In this document: one piece after another, positions 1 to 8,234 of the stretch
How the letters are laid out: each line of letters opens with the position of its first letter
How positions within the stretch are numbered: position 1 is the first letter of the stretch
Source of the DNA: Paenibacillus castaneae
GTDB lineage: Bacteria; Bacillota; Bacilli; Paenibacillales; Paenibacillaceae
Assembly: GCF_002884445.1 (NCBI RefSeq)
Contig: NZ_KZ614144.1
Location: 1,654,202 to 1,718,201 of the forward strand
Length of the DNA stretch: 64,000 nucleotides
Reading direction: 5' to 3'
Translations under genes and position numbers: made by a program
Notes under the pieces: generated by a model
Told to the model about the DNA's origin: nothing
Databases searched by the model: none
The model's input: the letters and a program-made list of their open reading frames with translations, nothing else

Positions 1-157
1 AGCGGCAGGCACCACTCACAAAGTGAACATTGATCTTATTCTTCAACTAATCCGTGAATGCGGCAAAATTCCTGCTCAGCGGGACACGAAATATAATATT
101 TTGAAAACGTATCATGGCAACGAAAAGGCTGGTCTTGATTTCGTAATGCAAAATTAA
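1..157 (+). CDS. C-terminal fragment, probable cyclic dehypoxanthinyl futalosine synthase (MqnC)
   Basis: The last 51 codons of a gene that begins outside the window are open in frame from base 2 and stop at TAA 155-157. The tail reads AGTTHKVNIDLILQLIREC, then GKIPAQRDTKYNIL. This HK-N-LI-RE-G-P-QRDT-Y pattern is what I recall at the end of MqnC, the radical SAM enzyme of the futalosine menaquinone pathway. The radical SAM CX3CX2C motif lies outside the window, so the assignment rests on the tail only. Another radical SAM protein is possible. A strong terminator follows directly, so this gene ends its transcription unit. Confidence 0.45.
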   Translation, partial: AAGTTHKVNIDLILQLIRECGKIPAQRDTKYNILKTYHGNEKAGLDFVMQN

Positions 158-188
158 TTTAGAGCAGCACAATAATGCCAATTCATAC

Positions 189-240
189 GCCTGCTATCGA
201 TCACCTCTCATTAGAGGGATGGTTGATTGCAGGCTTTTTT
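189..240 (+). terminator. Rho-independent terminator after the mqnC-like gene
   Basis: A long stem starts GCCTGC and closes GCAGGC, with an inner ATCGATCACC / GGTTGAT arm, and is followed at once by TTTTTT. It separates the partial gene from ytxC. Confidence 0.85.
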
Positions 241-335
241 AGCTGTGAAACAGGCTTCCCTTACATTCCAATCTCTTCATCGTATATCCCTTGTTGCTGG
301 ACCATATACTGATAAGGAAGGAAAGGGGTGAGCTT

Positions 336-1268
336 ATGGAACTATTTACGATTTCATTGCCTACAAGCCTCCAGCAATCGGTGGACAAATTAACCCATTT
401 GTTGACGGAACAAGCAATCGTCGATTTACATATCGGCTCAAATGCTGAACAAGGAGCAATTGTCGCATTTCCCGTTATATCCGAGCTAGAAATAGGGTGT
501 CAGGCCATTTTGCCGTTTTTTCAGCTGAAATTACATGGTCCGGCTGTCTATAAGGCTGCTTCGCGGGCGATAGCAGAATTTGTTGTTGGGGAACTGGAAC
601 CGGATATGCTCGCGTCCATTATTCGCAGAAAATACAGCCATAATGTATCAACAGATACAGCAGCAATCGAGAAGTATTGCCATGATATGCTGCATGGCAA
701 AGAATGGGACGGTCTAGGATCGAAATTTCTGGACGCTGACCGGTTAAGAAGAAAAAATAAGGTTGCTGCTGAGGTAGAGCAGTACTTGCAGACGCACACG
801 CAGCTTAATTTGATAGGCTTCACGACATTTCGTTTAGAGGCTTACCGCAAGGAATTGTCGGAAGTTGTAGATTATGCTTTGGATGAATATGTACTGGATA
901 AGCAATATCAGGAATTCATATCCCTGTTGAAATATTTTGTTTTTCTTCAAGAGACAAAGGTGCCAATGGTACATTTGCTCCATAAGGGGGGGCATGATTT
1001 CATGATTTACGATGACTGTTTTCAACCCCTTGATCCGAATCCTCCATCAGATCGAATTGTTGCAGAAATGCTTGAGACCGAAATGAATATAGAGGATATG
1101 GTTATTAGCTCGCTCATAGCCGTATCGCCGAAGCATATTAAGATTCATACGAGACAACCGGAAATGCAAGTTATTCGTACGATTGAATCGATATTTGACC
1201 AGCGAGTTACCGTCTGCGTGCAATGCGCATCGTGCAGCAGCAGCCTCGACGAGCTCATTCAGCCTTAG
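336..1268 (+). CDS. ytxC: Putative sporulation protein YtxC
   Basis: A 310-residue protein of the YtxC-like family, whose molecular function is unknown. The Bacillus subtilis homologue lies just upstream of thrS, as here, and this synteny is the main support. I place the start at ATG 336 (MELFTISLP) because AAGGAAAGGGGTG lies just before it; the in-frame TTG at 291 has no such site. The protein has no signal peptide or membrane segment, is rich in acidic and leucine residues, and ends in a Cys-rich stretch (CVQCASCSSS). That tail might bind metal or be exposed, but I see no defined motif. It is probably its own unit, since terminator-like hairpins lie on both sides. Confidence 0.75.
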   Translation: MELFTISLPTSLQQSVDKLTHLLTEQAIVDLHIGSNAEQGAIVAFPVISELEIGCQAILPFFQLKLHGPAVYKAASRAIAEFVVGELEPDMLASIIRRKYSHNVSTDTAAIEKYCHDMLHGKEWDGLGSKFLDADRLRRKNKVAAEVEQYLQTHTQLNLIGFTTFRLEAYRKELSEVVDYALDEYVLDKQYQEFISLLKYFVFLQETKVPMVHLLHKGGHDFMIYDDCFQPLDPNPPSDRIVAEMLETEMNIEDMVISSLIAVSPKHIKIHTRQPEMQVIRTIESIFDQRVTVCVQCASCSSSLDELIQP

Positions 1269-1280
1269 AATCAAATAGCG

Positions 1281-1305
1281 AACCCGAAGGCGGCGCCTCC
1301 GGGTT
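1281..1305 (+). terminator. GC-rich hairpin after ytxC
   Basis: AACCCG and CGGGTT flank an inner AGGCG/CGCCT-type stem. No clear T-run follows, so termination may be weak. Confidence 0.4.
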
Positions 1306-1340
1306 AAGGTTTAGGAAATCCGCTTCCCGCTGTCTTACTC

Positions 1341-1369
1341 TTGACCTTGCGCATAAGTCGAGCTATAAT
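1341..1369 (+). promoter_or_regulatory. Sigma-A promoter of the thrS leader
   Basis: TTGACC (1341-1346), a 17-bp spacer and a perfect TATAAT (1364-1369). Transcription would start near 1376 and give a leader of about 370 nt before thrS. Confidence 0.8.
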
Positions 1370-1375
1370 GACACA

Positions 1376-1680
1376 CATAGAAGATCTAATCGGCAATGAA
1401 AAAGACATGTGTTTGCGCTTGATGTTTGGCTCAGAGAGAGGAAACTAGGCTGAAATTTCCTTCCATAATATCCGCAAATATACCCCTTTGAAGCTGTATA
1501 GCCTAACCTGCGGTGTTCCTTTATTGAGATTTGCTGCACTAGTAAGCTGTACCGGAATTCTCCGTTACCAGAACATACGAGGACTGCAGAGCACGAGCAA
1601 TCGGCCGGCGCAGTCGAAGTAGGGTGGAACCACGAGCACAAAGCACTCGTCCCTTTTTAGGGATACGTGCTTTTTTTGTG
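1376..1680 (+). promoter_or_regulatory. T-box leader of thrS
   Basis: The hallmark T-box AGGGTGGAACCACG lies at 1621-1634. A terminator hairpin follows, pairing AAGCAC-TCGTCCC with AGGGATACGTGCTT and running into TTTTTTT (1641-1677). Upstream is the AGAGAGAGG stretch typical of the end of Stem I (about 1433-1441). T-box leaders sense uncharged tRNA, here presumably tRNA-Thr, and shift to an antiterminator so that thrS is transcribed. I could not place the specifier codon with confidence, so tRNA identity is inferred from the downstream gene. The leader fills the gap of more than 300 nt before thrS. Confidence 0.9.
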
Positions 1681-1748
1681 TTCTTTTTTGCTTGAAATTA
1701 ATAAAAATTGAAACAATTGCTGACAAACAAATAGGAGGATGAACGAGG

Positions 1749-3686
1749 ATGAGCATTCAAGTCACTTTGCCGGACGGCGCAGTAAGGGAATATGCGGCAG
1801 GCACAACTATTGAAGAAGTAGCAGGATCGATCAGCCCAGGGCTGCGCAAAAATGCTATAGCAGGAAAACTGAACGGAAAAGTGGTCGATGTGTATACACC
1901 GATTGAAGCTGATTCAGCGATCGAGATTGTAACAGTAGAATCGGCTGACGGACTGGAAGTATATCGCCACAGCACAGCTCACTTGCTCGCACAAGCAATC
2001 AAAAGATTGTACGGAAACGCAAATGTTAAACTGGGAATCGGTCCAGTTATCGAGGACGGCTTCTATTATGACATTGATATGGAGCAATCCTTGACACCTG
2101 AGGATCTGGTTAAGATCGAGAAGGAAATGGAAAAGATTGTTCAGCAAAATCTTGATATTCGTCGCCGGATCGTCAGCAGAGAAGAAGCGCTTGCGATCTT
2201 CACCGAGCTGGACGATAATCTGAAGCTTGAGCTTATTCGTGATCTTCCGGAAGATTCGGTTATTACGATGTATGATCAAGGCGAGTTTTTTGACTTATGC
2301 CGCGGGCCGCATCTGCCGTCCACTGGCCGAATCAAAGCCTTCAAGCTGCTTAGCGTAGCGGGTGCCTACTGGCGCGGTGATTCTAAGAACAAGATGTTGC
2401 AGCGCATATACGGAACAGCTTTCCCGAAAAAAGCGCAGCTCGATGAGCATCTTCATTTCTTAGAGGAAGCGAAGAAGCGCGATCACCGTAAACTCGGCCG
2501 CGAGCTCAAAATGTTCACATTCTCGCGTGAAGTTGGTCAAGGCTTGCCTCTATGGCTGCCTAATGGAGCAAAGCTGCGCAGAACAATGGAGCGCTATATC
2601 GTTGATCTTGAGGAAAGCTTGGGCTACGAGCATGTATATACACCCGTTCTTGCAAACGTTGAGCTGTACAAAACTTCCGGCCACTGGGAGCATTACAGCG
2701 AGGATATGTTCCCGAAAATGATTATGGACAATGAGGAGCTGGTTCTCCGTCCAATGAACTGTCCGCATCATATGATGGTATTCAAAAGCGACATGCGCAG
2801 CTATCGCGACCTGCCTGTTAGGATTGCCGAGCTAGGAACTATGCATCGCTATGAAATGTCCGGTGCGCTAACTGGCTTGCACCGCGTACGTGCAATGACG
2901 CTGAATGATGCACACATCTTCTGCCGTCCAGATCAGATCAAGGAAGAATTCGCGCGTGTTGTTAACTTGATTCGCAAGGTGTATGAGGATTTCGGCATTA
3001 AGGACTACCGTTTCCGTCTGTCCTACCGCGATCCGAAGGATACAGAGAAGTATTTCCAAAATGATGAAATGTGGGAAATGTCACAGCGCATGCTGCGTGA
3101 GGTTGTTGAAGAGCTTGAGCTTCCATTCTTTGAAGCAGAGGGCGAAGCAGCTTTCTACGGTCCAAAGCTGGATGTTCAAATTAAAACAGCGCTTGGCAAA
3201 GAAGAGACATTGTCGACAGCTCAGCTTGATTTCTTGCTTCCAGAGCGCTTTGAGCTTGAATATATCGGTGAGGATGGCAAGAAACATCGCCCAGTCGTGA
3301 TCCACCGCGGCATTATAAGCACAATGGAGCGGATGACTGCTTTCTTGCTGGAAAACTTCGCAGGCGCTCTGCCGTTATGGCTGTCACCGCTTCAAGCAAA
3401 AGTCATTCCCGTATCTACTGCTTATGAAGGCTACGCGCGCAAGGTAGCTGAACAGCTGCAATTAAGCGGAATACGCGTTGAGAGCGATCTGCGTAATGAG
3501 AAGTTGGGTTACAAAATTCGCGAGGCGCAGCTTGAGAAGGCACCTTATATGCTTGTTGTAGGTGAGAATGAGATGCAAGCCGAGGCGGTATCCGTTCGCA
3601 AACGCGGCGAAGGCGACCTTGGAGCAATGCCTCTAAATGAGCTAATAAGTTTGCTGAAGAAGCAAATTGCAGACAAAGAACAATAA
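1749..3686 (+). CDS. thrS: Threonine--tRNA ligase
   Basis: Charges tRNA-Thr with threonine in the cytoplasm. The length of 645 residues is normal. Visible domains in order are an N-terminal TGS domain (about 1-62), the editing domain with the HSTAH motif (H74, H78), the class II catalytic core with RPMNCPHHM, whose Cys is a zinc ligand, and [11 protein letters not shown] (motif 3), and the anticodon-binding domain from about 540. ATG 1749 follows AGGAGG at good spacing. It is controlled by the T-box leader upstream. No terminator is visible before the next gene, so some read-through into the 3D-domain gene is possible. Confidence 0.98.
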   Translation: MSIQVTLPDGAVREYAAGTTIEEVAGSISPGLRKNAIAGKLNGKVVDVYTPIEADSAIEIVTVESADGLEVYRHSTAHLLAQAIKRLYGNANVKLGIGPVIEDGFYYDIDMEQSLTPEDLVKIEKEMEKIVQQNLDIRRRIVSREEALAIFTELDDNLKLELIRDLPEDSVITMYDQGEFFDLCRGPHLPSTGRIKAFKLLSVAGAYWRGDSKNKMLQRIYGTAFPKKAQLDEHLHFLEEAKKRDHRKLGRELKMFTFSREVGQGLPLWLPNGAKLRRTMERYIVDLEESLGYEHVYTPVLANVELYKTSGHWEHYSEDMFPKMIMDNEELVLRPMNCPHHMMVFKSDMRSYRDLPVRIAELGTMHRYEMSGALTGLHRVRAMTLNDAHIFCRPDQIKEEFARVVNLIRKVYEDFGIKDYRFRLSYRDPKDTEKYFQNDEMWEMSQRMLREVVEELELPFFEAEGEAAFYGPKLDVQIKTALGKEETLSTAQLDFLLPERFELEYIGEDGKKHRPVVIHRGIISTMERMTAFLLENFAGALPLWLSPLQAKVIPVSTAYEGYARKVAEQLQLSGIRVESDLRNEKLGYKIREAQLEKAPYMLVVGENEMQAEAVSVRKRGEGDLGAMPLNELISLLKKQIADKEQ

Positions 3687-3747
3687 AGATTGACGCATAA
3701 AGCTTGGGCCATCGGGGCATTATTCTTCTGAGGAGGAAGTAACCCAG

Positions 3748-4368
3748 ATGGTCACAAGCTTATTTTTTATGAAAAAGGTTATGTCTGTTCTGCTGCCTAT
3801 GTCTGCTTTCGTTATCGCTCTAAATATATCTAGCTGCTGTATTGAAGCAGCAGGGGCTTCAACGAACAGCAGCATTGCAGATGCCTCTTCAAAGGCAAAC
3901 AAGCGCAATAAGGCGGGTCTTCAGGAGGCGGCAAGCTTGGGTAAGTATGAGGACCCCAAGCTGGAAACAGTCGAGGTTATCGCCACGGGCTATACGGCAG
4001 GGGTCGAATCAACGGGCAAACGTCCTGGGCATCCGCAATATGGGATTACCTATTCGGGCGTTAAGGTTCGAAGAGATCAAGTGTCCACGATAGCGGCCGA
4101 TCCGAAGCTGTTCCCCATTGGAACGCTGCTGTACATTCCCGGTTACGGCTACGGTGTAGTAGCTGATACAGGATCCGCGATAAAAGGGAAGAAGATCGAT
4201 TTGTATTTTGAAACGATCAAACAAGTATATGAGCAATGGGGCAAGCGCAAAGTCGAGGTTCAAGTGCTTCGGATAGGAACGGGCAAGCTTTCACAAGCAT
4301 GGCTTAACAATATCAACCTAGCGACCGAGGCAGGGAAGCCTATTCCGCAAACATATCTAGAATCGTAA
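3748..4368 (+). CDS. 3D-domain cell-wall protein (YuiC/YocH-like)
   Basis: A 206-residue exported protein. The N-terminus has a basic start and a hydrophobic stretch (about 10-30), as in a signal peptide or anchor. A linker rich in Ala, Ser and Lys follows, then a C-terminal 3D domain (about 75-180). That domain shows ATGYTAG, the [13 protein letters not shown] strand, ADTG and KIDLYF, and carries the Asp residues that name the family. 3D proteins share the MltA-type fold and act, or are thought to act, on peptidoglycan in stationary phase or at germination. AGGAGG lies before ATG 3748. Substrate specificity cannot be read from the sequence. Confidence 0.8.
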   Translation: MVTSLFFMKKVMSVLLPMSAFVIALNISSCCIEAAGASTNSSIADASSKANKRNKAGLQEAASLGKYEDPKLETVEVIATGYTAGVESTGKRPGHPQYGITYSGVKVRRDQVSTIAADPKLFPIGTLLYIPGYGYGVVADTGSAIKGKKIDLYFETIKQVYEQWGKRKVEVQVLRIGTGKLSQAWLNNINLATEAGKPIPQTYLES

Positions 4369-4375
4369 AAAGACT

Positions 4376-4405
4376 TGAATAATATGCGGCAAGATTACCA
4401 TACTA
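4376..4405 (+). promoter_or_regulatory. Sigma-G-type promoter of the SASP gene
   Basis: TGAATA (4376-4381), exactly 17 bp, then CATACTA (4399-4405). These match the known forespore sigma-G consensus (TGMATA, CATNCTA) and lie 30 bp before the SASP start codon. Confidence 0.8.
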
Positions 4406-4435
4406 TTATGGATTGAGCAGGGAGGTGAAAACACA

Positions 4436-4576
4436 ATGGCTAAGAACAAAAATAACAACAATAATAATGCGGCACAAAAAAATAAATACAATGCAGAATT
4501 CGCTAATGAATTAAACCAAAATAATGCTGCTGGTCAACAAGCAGCTAATAAAGCTAATCAAAAAGCTAATAAGTAG
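4436..4576 (+). CDS. Small acid-soluble spore protein, gamma-type
   Basis: A 46-residue protein made almost only of Asn, Gln, Ala and Lys: MAKNKNNNNNNAAQ, then NKYNAEFANELNQNN, then a Q/A/N/K tail. This composition and the Y-N-x-EFA-E core are those of gamma-type SASP (SspE-like), an amino-acid store of the spore core that is degraded at germination. GGGAGGTG sits 8 nt before ATG 4436. The sigma-G-like promoter in front and the terminator behind make it a single-gene forespore unit. It has a single core, whereas B. subtilis SspE has two repeats. Confidence 0.85.
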   Translation: MAKNKNNNNNNAAQKNKYNAEFANELNQNNAAGQQAANKANQKANK

Positions 4577-4602
4577 TATTTTCTAAGCCAAGGAAGAAGA
4601 AA

Positions 4603-4632
4603 AGAGGAACGAAAGCTGTTCCTCTTTTTTTG
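4603..4632 (+). terminator. Terminator of the SASP gene
   Basis: AGAGGAAC and GTTCCTCT form the stem around a short loop and are followed by a T-run. Confidence 0.85.
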
Positions 4633-4800
4633 TGTTTAAGTGGACTTTTTTAATATTATGACTTTAAAATGGATGAAAAATGAAATAGCTCGGTCTAGAG
4701 GCGGATAACAAGTTCAATCGGCCGTCCCTTTCTCTCATGCACGCTGTTCGCTATACTTAATTTATCAAACGAGGATGGAATCATAAGGAGTTGGTGACGC

Positions 4801-5847
4801 GTGAATGGAAATTTTGCTAATCGGTTTTTTACCGGATTAATCATTATTTCACTTGGCATATTGTTTTTGCTTAGGCAAACAGGTCATGTGACCTTTGATA
4901 TTCGTGATATGTTATCTATGTATTGGCCTGTTATCCTCATAATTGTCGGTATAAGAGGCTTGTTGGCGGGCTGTTCGCAGGGCGGCGGAGGAACGAGATG
5001 GTGGGGGGCAATCGTATTACTTATCGGTTGTATATTCCTCGGACATAATTTAGACTTTTTCACCTGGTCTATAAGTGATATTATTCCTTATATATGGCCT
5101 GTGATCGTTATCTTGATTGGTATTAATTTAATATGGCGGCCTAAGACCAAATCTCAAAATCCTCCTGAAGAGGACTGGAAATCATATAGTCCCTACCAGA
5201 ATCAAGCGAATGTTCCTCCTGCGCCGCCGCTTCACCCCGATCCAACGAAGGGGCCTGCAGTTAATTTGAGCAAGGAAAAATACGCTATGAATGAGCAAGA
5301 AGGCGTGCAAGAGGATATGGGCCAGAACCAAACGAAAGACAAATCGTATTATAAAAATGAATATAAAGAGTGGAAGCATTACCATAAGAATGAATATAAG
5401 AAAAACGCTAACGAATGGAAGCAAAATCATAAAGAGCATGTGGAATGGTGGAATCATGGCGATTCCGGCGTGCAAACGCGCTCAGGCTTTATTGGCGATA
5501 TTCACATTGGCCATGATTACTGGGATCTGAAGCCGCTTAACATTTCGCATTTTATCGGTGATACTGTGCTTGATTTAACAAAGGCTCAGGTGTCTGCGGG
5601 TGAAACCAAAATCCATGTTTCTTCGTTTATCGGCGATGTGAAGGTTTATATTCCTAATGATTATGAGGTAGGCGTGCAAGTGATCTCCAGCGCCTTTATC
5701 GGTGATGTGAAGATTCTAGGCCAGAAGGAAGGCGGCATGTTCACCAACATCAATATCCAATCGCCTATGTACAGAGAAGCAGACAAAAAAATTAAGCTGA
5801 TCGTAAGCACATTCATTGGTGATGTGCGCGTCACAAAGGTAGGGTGA
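4801..5847 (+). CDS. liaF: LiaF-like membrane inhibitor of the envelope-stress system
   Basis: In the family, LiaF holds the LiaS kinase inactive until cell-wall antibiotics disturb lipid II cycling. This 348-residue protein has about four membrane segments in residues 1-112 and a long charged linker rich in Tyr, Lys, Asn and Glu (about 115-218). The C-terminal beta-repeat domain has FIGD five times (FIGDIHIG, FIGDTVLD, FIGDVKVY, FIGDVKIL, FIGDVRVT). The start is GTG 4801, behind AAGGAG. The stop is 7 nt before liaS, so the three genes are one operon. The linker is unusually hydrophilic and repetitive (YKNEYKEWKHYHKNEYKKN). Confidence 0.88.
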   Translation: MNGNFANRFFTGLIIISLGILFLLRQTGHVTFDIRDMLSMYWPVILIIVGIRGLLAGCSQGGGGTRWWGAIVLLIGCIFLGHNLDFFTWSISDIIPYIWPVIVILIGINLIWRPKTKSQNPPEEDWKSYSPYQNQANVPPAPPLHPDPTKGPAVNLSKEKYAMNEQEGVQEDMGQNQTKDKSYYKNEYKEWKHYHKNEYKKNANEWKQNHKEHVEWWNHGDSGVQTRSGFIGDIHIGHDYWDLKPLNISHFIGDTVLDLTKAQVSAGETKIHVSSFIGDVKVYIPNDYEVGVQVISSAFIGDVKILGQKEGGMFTNINIQSPMYREADKKIKLIVSTFIGDVRVTKVG

Positions 5848-5854
5848 TTGACGG

Positions 5855-6886
5855 ATGATGGTCCGTTTTCTAAGGAGCGGGAAGTGGGAATTAATCGGCA
5901 TGTTTGTCCTTGCATCCATGCTGTCTTATTTCCTTGGCTCTGTGACCTGGAATGCTTTAATAAATGAAACAGGAAAGACGGAAGTGCGCCTAGCGGCCGC
6001 CTCCGTCTTCCTGCTTGTGAGCGCTGCGTGCGGTTATTGGGCGGCTCAGCGTATTGGGAGACGAATTGATACACTCCATCTGTCCTTAAAGCAGGCTTCT
6101 AACGGAAATTTTGGCGTTCGGATAACGGAAGGCGGCCATAATTCTTTTATCGTTGTATATCGTGAATTCAATGAGCTTGCAGAGCAGATGGAGAAGAGGA
6201 TGAAGCTGCTGCAAATGCGGGGCGAAGAATATGTAATGACGGAATCGGCATCGAATGAAGCGGCGGTGCTGGAAGAACGCAAGAGGCTGGCTAGAGATTT
6301 GCACGACACCGTAAGCCAACAGCTTTTTGCCATTCATATGTGCGCATCCTCCTTGCCAAAGCTGCAGCAGGTAGATCGTGAGCGGGCTGATTCTGTTCTG
6401 GAGCAGCTTGTGAACATGTCCAATCTGGCGCAGAAGCAAATGCGTAATTTTATTGCTCAATTGCGCCCTATGGAGCTGGAAGGGCGTACTTTATATGAAG
6501 CGCTGGACAAATGGTTTCCTGATTATTGCAGACAAAACCATTTGCAGGGCGAGCTGGAATGGCGCTTGAAGGACCCCTTATCGGAAGCTAAGGAGCATCA
6601 GCTATTTCTTATCGCACAGGAAGCCATGGCGAACATCGTGAAGCATGCAGGGGCCAAGGGCTGTACGTTGACGCTTTCGGATAATGAGAGGCAGGTTGTG
6701 ATGATTGTACAGGATGATGGAGCAGGCTTTAATCCAGATGAGGTGAAACGCGGCTCCTATGGATTATCGACGATGCAAGAGCGTGCTCAGAAGCTTGGCG
6801 GATCAGCGGAAATTTGGAGCAAGCCTGGAAGCGGCACAAGAGTTAAGGTTACGATACCAAAATTGTTGCGGGGAGAGCTTGAATGA
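5855..6886 (+). CDS. liaS: Sensor histidine kinase LiaS
   Basis: A 343-residue NarL-type sensor kinase. Two membrane helices (about 10-35 and 45-68) enclose a very short extracellular loop, so it is an intramembrane-sensing kinase. A HAMP-like segment follows (about 70-120), then the HisKA_3 box ERKRLARDLHDTVSQQL with the phospho-His in RDLHD. The ATPase domain shows DDGAGF and GSGTRV. It autophosphorylates and passes phosphate to LiaR. The gene overlaps liaR by 4 nt (ATGA), which implies translational coupling. The ATG at 5858 is an equally possible start. Confidence 0.9.
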   Translation: MMVRFLRSGKWELIGMFVLASMLSYFLGSVTWNALINETGKTEVRLAAASVFLLVSAACGYWAAQRIGRRIDTLHLSLKQASNGNFGVRITEGGHNSFIVVYREFNELAEQMEKRMKLLQMRGEEYVMTESASNEAAVLEERKRLARDLHDTVSQQLFAIHMCASSLPKLQQVDRERADSVLEQLVNMSNLAQKQMRNFIAQLRPMELEGRTLYEALDKWFPDYCRQNHLQGELEWRLKDPLSEAKEHQLFLIAQEAMANIVKHAGAKGCTLTLSDNERQVVMIVQDDGAGFNPDEVKRGSYGLSTMQERAQKLGGSAEIWSKPGSGTRVKVTIPKLLRGELE

Positions 6887-7551
6887 TGAGTATGCCGGAT
6901 GCTATAAAAATAATGATTGTAGATGATCATGATATGGTAAGGACGGGCTTGCGGACTTATCTTATGCTTGAGCCCAAATTCCACGTTATAGCTGAGGCAA
7001 GTGACGGCCAAGCAGCGATTGAAATGCTGGCGGGCTTTGGCGAGGAGCAGCTGCCTCATATTATTCTCATGGATTTAATGATGCCGGGGATGAATGGAAT
7101 TGAAGCTACCAAAACGATAATGGCAAGCTTTCCTGATATGAAGATTGTCATGCTGACAAGCTTTCTTGAGGATGACAAAGTGTATGGCGCAATCGAAGCG
7201 GGCGCGGTCAGCTATGTGCTCAAGACGGTGTCAGCAGAAGAACTCATTTATGCCATTAGCGGAGCCTACAAAGGCATGCCGGTGATGACCCAGGATGTGT
7301 CGCAGGCTTTGACCAGAGGCTTGCGTCAACGTACATCTCAGTCTGGCGATGAGGGCTTAACGGAGCGGGAAAAGGAAGTGCTTCTGCTCATTGCTGATGG
7401 TCAATCCAATAAGGAAATAGCCGAGGAGCTTCACATCAGCGTGAAAACAGTAAAAACGCATGTGAGCAATTTGCTCATGAAATGCGAGCTTGAGGATCGG
7501 ACGCAGCTTGCCGTACTCGCACACCGCAAAGGCTGGGCGAATCGCACATAA
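6883..7551 (+). CDS. liaR: Response regulator LiaR
   Basis: A 222-residue NarL/FixJ-type regulator. The receiver domain (about 6-125) has the phospho-acceptor Asp in ILMDLMMPGMNG and the switch Lys in VLKTVSAEE. A C-terminal LuxR/GerE helix-turn-helix (about 155-215) contains LTEREKEVLLLIADGQSNKE and KTVKTHVSNLL. When phosphorylated by LiaS it should activate envelope-stress genes. It overlaps the end of liaS, and there is no liaI/liaH pair next to it, so its targets lie elsewhere. Confidence 0.9.
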   Translation: MMSMPDAIKIMIVDDHDMVRTGLRTYLMLEPKFHVIAEASDGQAAIEMLAGFGEEQLPHIILMDLMMPGMNGIEATKTIMASFPDMKIVMLTSFLEDDKVYGAIEAGAVSYVLKTVSAEELIYAISGAYKGMPVMTQDVSQALTRGLRQRTSQSGDEGLTEREKEVLLLIADGQSNKEIAEELHISVKTVKTHVSNLLMKCELEDRTQLAVLAHRKGWANRT

Positions 7552-7632
7552 ATGGATCAGTTGACGGGTATACTTACGATTAGCAACTAGCCTAAGTCTT
7601 GAACGGATGGCTAGCGTAAAGGAGTAACCGTT

Positions 7633-8046
7633 ATGATAACACTCTCGTCCGTGCTGCAGTCACAGGAGCATCGCTTTTTGGAGACAAAGGCGTTTTTGGA
7701 ATCGCAGCAATTCGTGCTTGGCGGCAATTGGGAATACGATAGCGGCTCCTTCGACCATGCCCTCGATGAGGCGCAAAAGGTATGGCTCCGTATTCCATTT
7801 GAAGCCATTAACGGCAATATTGACATAGAAGCGAAAGATACTGATGCAACCATTAAGCTTGGCACCCCTTACGTACTTAAGCATGTCTATCGCGAAGGAA
7901 ATGATCCTGAAGCTTCATTTCGCGTTATGGGCGCATTGTTTGATCAGTTTCAGACGCCATCCGACCCTGATGCGGATATTGAGCAGGAGTGGGTCGATCG
8001 CGCAAATAAAAAGCTGAATGAGGTAGAACAGCTGTTTCCTAGCTGA
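7633..8046 (+). CDS. YugN-like family protein
   Basis: A 137-residue soluble protein of the YugN-like family, function unknown. Features consistent with the family are the FVLGGNWEYDSGSFDHAL segment near residue 27, a central strand-rich part and an acidic C-terminus (PDADIEQEWVDRANKKL). It has no signal peptide or membrane helix. AAAGGAG lies before ATG 7633. A terminator follows, so it is either a single-gene unit or the tail of the lia operon, 80 nt downstream of liaR. Confidence 0.7.
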   Translation: MITLSSVLQSQEHRFLETKAFLESQQFVLGGNWEYDSGSFDHALDEAQKVWLRIPFEAINGNIDIEAKDTDATIKLGTPYVLKHVYREGNDPEASFRVMGALFDQFQTPSDPDADIEQEWVDRANKKLNEVEQLFPS

Positions 8047-8066
8047 TTTCAAACGAAAACAATCAA

Positions 8067-8103
8067 AAAACGCCGCCAAAACTATTTTTGGGGCGTTTTT
8101 TTT
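8067..8103 (+). terminator. Terminator after the YugN-like gene
   Basis: AAAACGCC and GGCGTTTT enclose a second CCAAAA/TTTTGG arm and are followed by T's. Confidence 0.85.
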
Positions 8104-8110
8104 ATTTCTG

Positions 8111-8145
8111 TTTAAATTCCTTTTAAGATTGTTTTAAGGTAGAAT
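8111..8145 (+). promoter_or_regulatory. Three TTTAA direct repeats at 11-bp period in front of the htrA -10
   Basis: TTTAA occurs at 8111, 8122 and 8133, exactly one helical turn apart, and a -10-like TAGAAT follows at 8140-8145. The -35 region is poor (TTCCTT). A poor -35 with 11-bp direct repeats is the usual design of promoters activated by OmpR/PhoP-type regulators, and such a regulator is encoded directly after htrA. The link is inferred. Confidence 0.5.
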
Positions 8146-8234
8146 GTGCATGATAGAACTATATCAAATAACATGAATCCACATATTGTTTATCGGAGAC
8201 ATGATTGGAATAAGAATCAAGGAGGAGAACTTGC

